A stretch of DNA of 33,940 nt from an uncultured Opitutaceae bacterium (GTDB lineage: Bacteria > Verrucomicrobiota > Verrucomicrobiia > Opitutales > Opitutaceae): the NCBI GenBank assembly GCA_903916755.1, contig CAIWXW010000053.1:1-33940 (forward strand). The letters run 5' to 3'. A program made the position numbers and the translations under genes. The first letter of the stretch is position 1. Each line of letters opens with the position of its first letter. The notes beneath the pieces are model-generated. The model was given only the letters and a program-made list of their open reading frames with translations, was not told where the DNA came from and searched no databases. This document shows, one piece after another, positions 30,635 through 33,940 of this stretch.

Positions 30635-33600
30635 ATGGCCGTGTCCCATTCCACTCCCTCCGCCCCTGGCGGCCGCGCCCCCGTGCGGCCCTGGCAGTGG
30701 GCGGCGGGGCTCCTGCTGATCGGGCTCGCCCTCGTCATCGGCCTCGCGACCGTGCCCGCGCTGCAGCAGGCCTGGCTGCGGCGGCAGCTGCTCCGGGCGG
30801 GCGCGCGCGACATCGATCTGGCGGGGCTGCAAGTGACGCCGGGCGGCCTGACCGCCCAGCGGATCGCCTTCGGGCGCGGCCCGCTCGCGCTGCGGATCGA
30901 CGCTCCCATTGTCCGGCTGCGCCCCTGGTCTCTCCTGTGGCACCGCCGCCTGGAATTCGCGCAGGTTTCGACCGGGGGCATCGCGGCCTCGTGGGACCTC
31001 GCCGCCCCCGGGCCGGCCGGGCCTCCCGGGCCGGCGGCCCCGCCGCCCGCGCCCGCGGCCTTCGCCGGCCTGCTCGCCTCGCTGGCGCCCCCGCTGCCGG
31101 TGGCGCTCCAGTCGCTCGACTTGCTGGGCAGCTTCACCCTTCGTCGTGGCGCGGACGTTCTCGGCGTCTGGCAATGGAGCCTGCGCGGCGGCGGCCTCGC
31201 GGCGAACCGGACGGCGACCTTTGCCTGGCAAGTCACGGCGGAAAAAGGGCATGCGGCAGCCCTCGGCTGGGATACGGAGGGCGTTCTCCGGCTCGTGCCC
31301 GCGGCGACGGGGCTGGCCCGCGTCGAGCTGACCGGCGGCGCCGCGCCGCCCGCCGGCGCGCTGCCGCCCTTGAAATTCTCCGCGAGCATCGCCGCCACCG
31401 GCGCGGGCGAATCCTACCAGGTTCACCTCGAAGCGGGTCCGGGCACCGGGGTCGACGGCCACGCCCTCTATGATCGCGCGAGCGGGCGGACGACCGGGCA
31501 GGTGACGGCAGGTTCGACTTCCGCGGCGCTGGCCCCGCTCCTCGGCCAGCCGCTGCCGCCCGGCAACCTCTCCGCTTCCGCGGACCTGATGGCGGACACC
31601 CGCGCCCACGTCACCCATATCACGTTCCTCGCGCGGGGCGCGGTCGCAGCGCTCGGCGCCTGGCAGCCGGCCCGGGGAACGCTCGACGCCGCGGCGGTCG
31701 ACCTGGGCGGGACGCTCGACGGTTCCGCCGGCGCCTGGACCCTGGCCGCCGGCCATGCGACCCTGACGGCGGGCCAGCCCGCGCGGCCGGTCGTCCAGGT
31801 GTCACTTCTGCGCCCCTGGGCGGTGGCGCCGTGGGTGCCCGGCGCGGCCCCGCTGGCGGAGATCCGGCTGGCCCACCTGCCGCTCGCGTGGGCCAATCCC
31901 GCGCTCGCCTCCCGGGCCCTCACCCTCGGCGCCGGTGAAATCAATGGCGCCTGGAGCGTCCTGAGCCCGGTGCCGGCCGCCGGGGCCGCGCCGGTCCTCG
32001 TCATTGCCCCCAGCGAACCCCTGGTCGCGGGACCGCTGCAGCTCCATGGCGGCGGCCTGCCCGTCCTGCCGGCCCTCACCCTGCGGGGGATGCCCCGCCT
32101 CGAGTGGTCGGCGGGCACGGCCCATCTCACGCTGCCCGACCTTCGGCTGGAGAGCGCCGGCGGCGACGTGGTCCAGTTGCGGGCCGACACGACCTGGGCG
32201 CCCGGGGACCTGCGCACGCGGGGCGCGGTCGACGCCACCCTGCCAACCCTCCTCGGTGGCACGGATCGGCCCGTCCCCTTCATCCTTACCGGCCACTGGG
32301 CGGCCGAGCAGCGGGGCCCGCGCCTGCGGCTGGAGGCCCTGCAGGCGGCGGTGCGGTCGGCGCCGAGGGAGCCGACCCTCCTCGAACTGAATCTGGCCCG
32401 GCCAGTGGAGCTGGACCTGGCCGACCCGGGGGCAGGCCTGGCCGATGCCAATGCCGATCTGGCCACGCTCCACGTCCACGGCGTGCCGCTCGCCTGGCTC
32501 TCCCGCTGGCTGCCGGGCCGCGACCTGGCGGGCACCTGGTCCGAGGGCGAATCGCGCCTGCGCTTTCTCCCAGGCCATGGCTTCACCCTGGAGACCACGC
32601 AGCCGTGGCGCCTGACCGGTGTCCGGTTCGCCGAGGGCGGCCATGAATTCTTCCAGGGGCGGGTCCAGGTTTCGCCCAGCCTGGCCTACGGGCCAAAGGA
32701 GCGCTGGGTGCGCTTCGCGGGCTTCGACCTGCGGGATGACCGCGGCCCCTGGCTCAGCGGCCGGTTAGGTTTCGCCTTGCGCGGCGCCGACGACACGCTC
32801 GGCGGCGGCATCGCGCTCACCGGCGAGATCCCCGAGCCCGGCCGGTGGCACGGCACCTTCGGACTCCTCTCCTTCGCCATCGCGGCCTCGGCCCACCTCG
32901 ACCCGGGTGCGGCGGCGGAGCTGCGCCGGCTCTCGATCACCGTCACCCACGACCATGGCGCTCCTCTCCTCGCCCTCACCGCCGCCGAACCGCTCCACCT
33001 CGAGCGGACCTCCGCCGCCGAGTGGCTGGCCCGGTCCGACGCGCCGCTCCGCCTGGTCACCGGCCGCCTCCCCCTCGCGTGGCTCAACCCGCTGCTGGTT
33101 TCGCGGGCGACGGTGGTCGATGGCATCCTCCCCGCCACGGAGCTGCAGCTGGCACTTTCGCCGCGGCACGCGCAGCTGAGCGCCAAGGCCCCCCTCGCCG
33201 TGTCCGGCTTCCGGCTCGCGCGCGACGGCGAATTGCTGGTCGACCAGGGCGTCCTGCGGTTCACCCCGGCGCTGACGGTCGACCTGACCCACACCCTCCT
33301 GCCGGTCTTCCACCTCCGCTACAACGTGGTGGCCGGCGTGACCTTTGGCTACGTCGCCGCCGCCAATACCCGCCTCGCTCTCTTCGACGGAAAAATTCAG
33401 GCCGGCGGCGACGAGCGGAGCACGTCGACCGGCCGCGCGTCGGGCAACCTCTGGGTCGATCTCGGCGCCCTGGGCCGTCTCCCGCTGCTCGCCGCGGAGC
33501 GGCTGCCGGGCCGCGGCGAGCTGCGCGTGACCGTCACCAACGACGAATCCACCACGCAGGCGGTGGATTTCAGGATCAACGTGGACCGGCTCGCCGGCCG

Positions 33601-33940
33601 CGACGGGAAGCCCGCGGCCGCCTTGGAGGTCAAGGGGCACGCGCACCTAAAGCCCGGGGAGCGCGTGGGCGGCTTTGCGATCGAGGCGGTGCTGCAGTCC
33701 GCTCCGCACCCCTCCGACCTGCATTTCGGGGCGCGGATCGACCGGCAAAACCTGTCGGTCACGGGGTTTAATTCCAAGCTCGAGGGCAACTCCATCGACT
33801 TCGGCGCGGTCCGGGCCTTCGCCGGCGCGTTTTCGCCCGCCCGGGCGGCGATGGCCCCGGCGCCGACGGCCGCTCCGGGGGCGGCGGCGCCCGCCGCGCG
33901 ACTGTCCGCGCCCAGCCCGGCGGCGGCCCCGCGCCCGGGC
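30635..33940 (+). CDS. Very large AsmA/TamB/YdbH-like envelope protein, C-terminal end missing
   Basis: At least 1102 residues, running off the right edge with no stop. Residues about 22-42 (WAAGLLLIGLALVIGLATV) are an N-terminal membrane anchor, and the rest is Ala/Leu/Pro-rich beta-repeat sequence such as LPLAWANPALASRALTLGAG and LPLAWLNPLLVSRATVVDG, the repeating-groove style of AsmA-like proteins. The later part (RLARDGELLVDQGVLRFTP) recalls the C-terminal half of YdbH. Known relatives bridge the periplasm and carry phospholipids to the outer membrane. The last 50 visible residues become Ala/Pro-rich. The ATG at 30635 follows a C/T-rich leader (TTTTCTCTAGCCCTCTCC) with no Shine-Dalgarno. 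The family call rests on overall style, not on one decisive motif. Confidence 0.65.
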   Translation, partial: MAVSHSTPSAPGGRAPVRPWQWAAGLLLIGLALVIGLATVPALQQAWLRRQLLRAGARDIDLAGLQVTPGGLTAQRIAFGRGPLALRIDAPIVRLRPWSLLWHRRLEFAQVSTGGIAASWDLAAPGPAGPPGPAAPPPAPAAFAGLLASLAPPLPVALQSLDLLGSFTLRRGADVLGVWQWSLRGGGLAANRTATFAWQVTAEKGHAAALGWDTEGVLRLVPAATGLARVELTGGAAPPAGALPPLKFSASIAATGAGESYQVHLEAGPGTGVDGHALYDRASGRTTGQVTAGSTSAALAPLLGQPLPPGNLSASADLMADTRAHVTHITFLARGAVAALGAWQPARGTLDAAAVDLGGTLDGSAGAWTLAAGHATLTAGQPARPVVQVSLLRPWAVAPWVPGAAPLAEIRLAHLPLAWANPALASRALTLGAGEINGAWSVLSPVPAAGAAPVLVIAPSEPLVAGPLQLHGGGLPVLPALTLRGMPRLEWSAGTAHLTLPDLRLESAGGDVVQLRADTTWAPGDLRTRGAVDATLPTLLGGTDRPVPFILTGHWAAEQRGPRLRLEALQAAVRSAPREPTLLELNLARPVELDLADPGAGLADANADLATLHVHGVPLAWLSRWLPGRDLAGTWSEGESRLRFLPGHGFTLETTQPWRLTGVRFAEGGHEFFQGRVQVSPSLAYGPKERWVRFAGFDLRDDRGPWLSGRLGFALRGADDTLGGGIALTGEIPEPGRWHGTFGLLSFAIAASAHLDPGAAAELRRLSITVTHDHGAPLLALTAAEPLHLERTSAAEWLARSDAPLRLVTGRLPLAWLNPLLVSRATVVDGILPATELQLALSPRHAQLSAKAPLAVSGFRLARDGELLVDQGVLRFTPALTVDLTHTLLPVFHLRYNVVAGVTFGYVAAANTRLALFDGKIQAGGDERSTSTGRASGNLWVDLGALGRLPLLAAERLPGRGELRVTVTNDESTTQAVDFRINVDRLAGRDGKPAAALEVKGHAHLKPGERVGGFAIEAVLQSAPHPSDLHFGARIDRQNLSVTGFNSKLEGNSIDFGAVRAFAGAFSPARAAMAPAPTAAPGAAAPAARLSAPSPAAAPRPG

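Noticed and set aside
32265-32860. TGGCACG occurrences inside the AsmA-like gene
   Set aside because: They lack a GC doublet at the -12 spacing and lie inside coding sequence, so they are not sigma-54 promoters.

Overview
The window is about 34 kb of very GC-rich bacterial DNA, densely packed with genes. LpxC, FabZ, a TolC-family channel, a PpiD-like folding factor, a BamE-like lipoprotein and an AsmA/TamB-like protein show a Gram-negative (diderm) cell. The fused lpxC-fabZ gene, an ECF sigma factor carrying a long membrane tail, and leaders that often lack a Shine-Dalgarno sequence suggest a Verrucomicrobiota member, probably Opitutaceae-like. That placement is inferred from gene style, not from a marker search.

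Layout. 1-2.2 kb: ettA (cut by the left edge), a dUTPase-like pyrophosphatase and a methyltransferase. 2.2-6.1 kb: a disordered RGG-rich protein with its own promoter and strong terminator, then murA and ruvB overlapping by ATGA. 6.1-9.5 kb, leftward: a small membrane protein behind a sigma-54-like promoter, the folE2-queD pterin pair, and lpxC-fabZ. 9.6-11.5 kb: efp and a secreted GH105-type hydrolase. 11.5-14.4 kb, leftward: a membrane-tailed ECF sigma factor and rlmI. 14.5-15.3 kb: a lower-GC VapBC-type toxin-antitoxin pair with its own operator. 15.5-22.2 kb: a divergent thymidine phosphorylase homologue (leftward), then argS, a PpiD-like protein and a TolC-like channel. 22.2-23.9 kb, leftward: trpA-miaA. 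24.0-29.1 kb: a signalling module. 29.1-33.9 kb: an EEP-family hydrolase, tag, and a very large AsmA-like protein cut by the right edge.

The most promising undescribed system is at 24.0-29.1 kb. A sigma-54-dependent response regulator is followed directly by two similar dyad sites 44 bp apart and then a good -24/-12 promoter. That promoter drives a BamE-like/SHOCT lipoprotein, an unrecognised exported protein with internal repeats, and the sensor histidine kinase. The layout reads as a self-amplifying envelope-sensing circuit. A second sigma-54-like promoter lies before the small membrane protein near 6.4 kb and may belong to the same regulon.

Other points of interest are a thymidine phosphorylase homologue that has lost its phosphate-binding signature, an EF-P with Asn at the tip position, and the period-5 Gly-rich repeat in the ECF sigma tail. 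No tRNA, rRNA, CRISPR array, insertion sequence or prophage was found. No stretch longer than about 210 bases lacks a gene.
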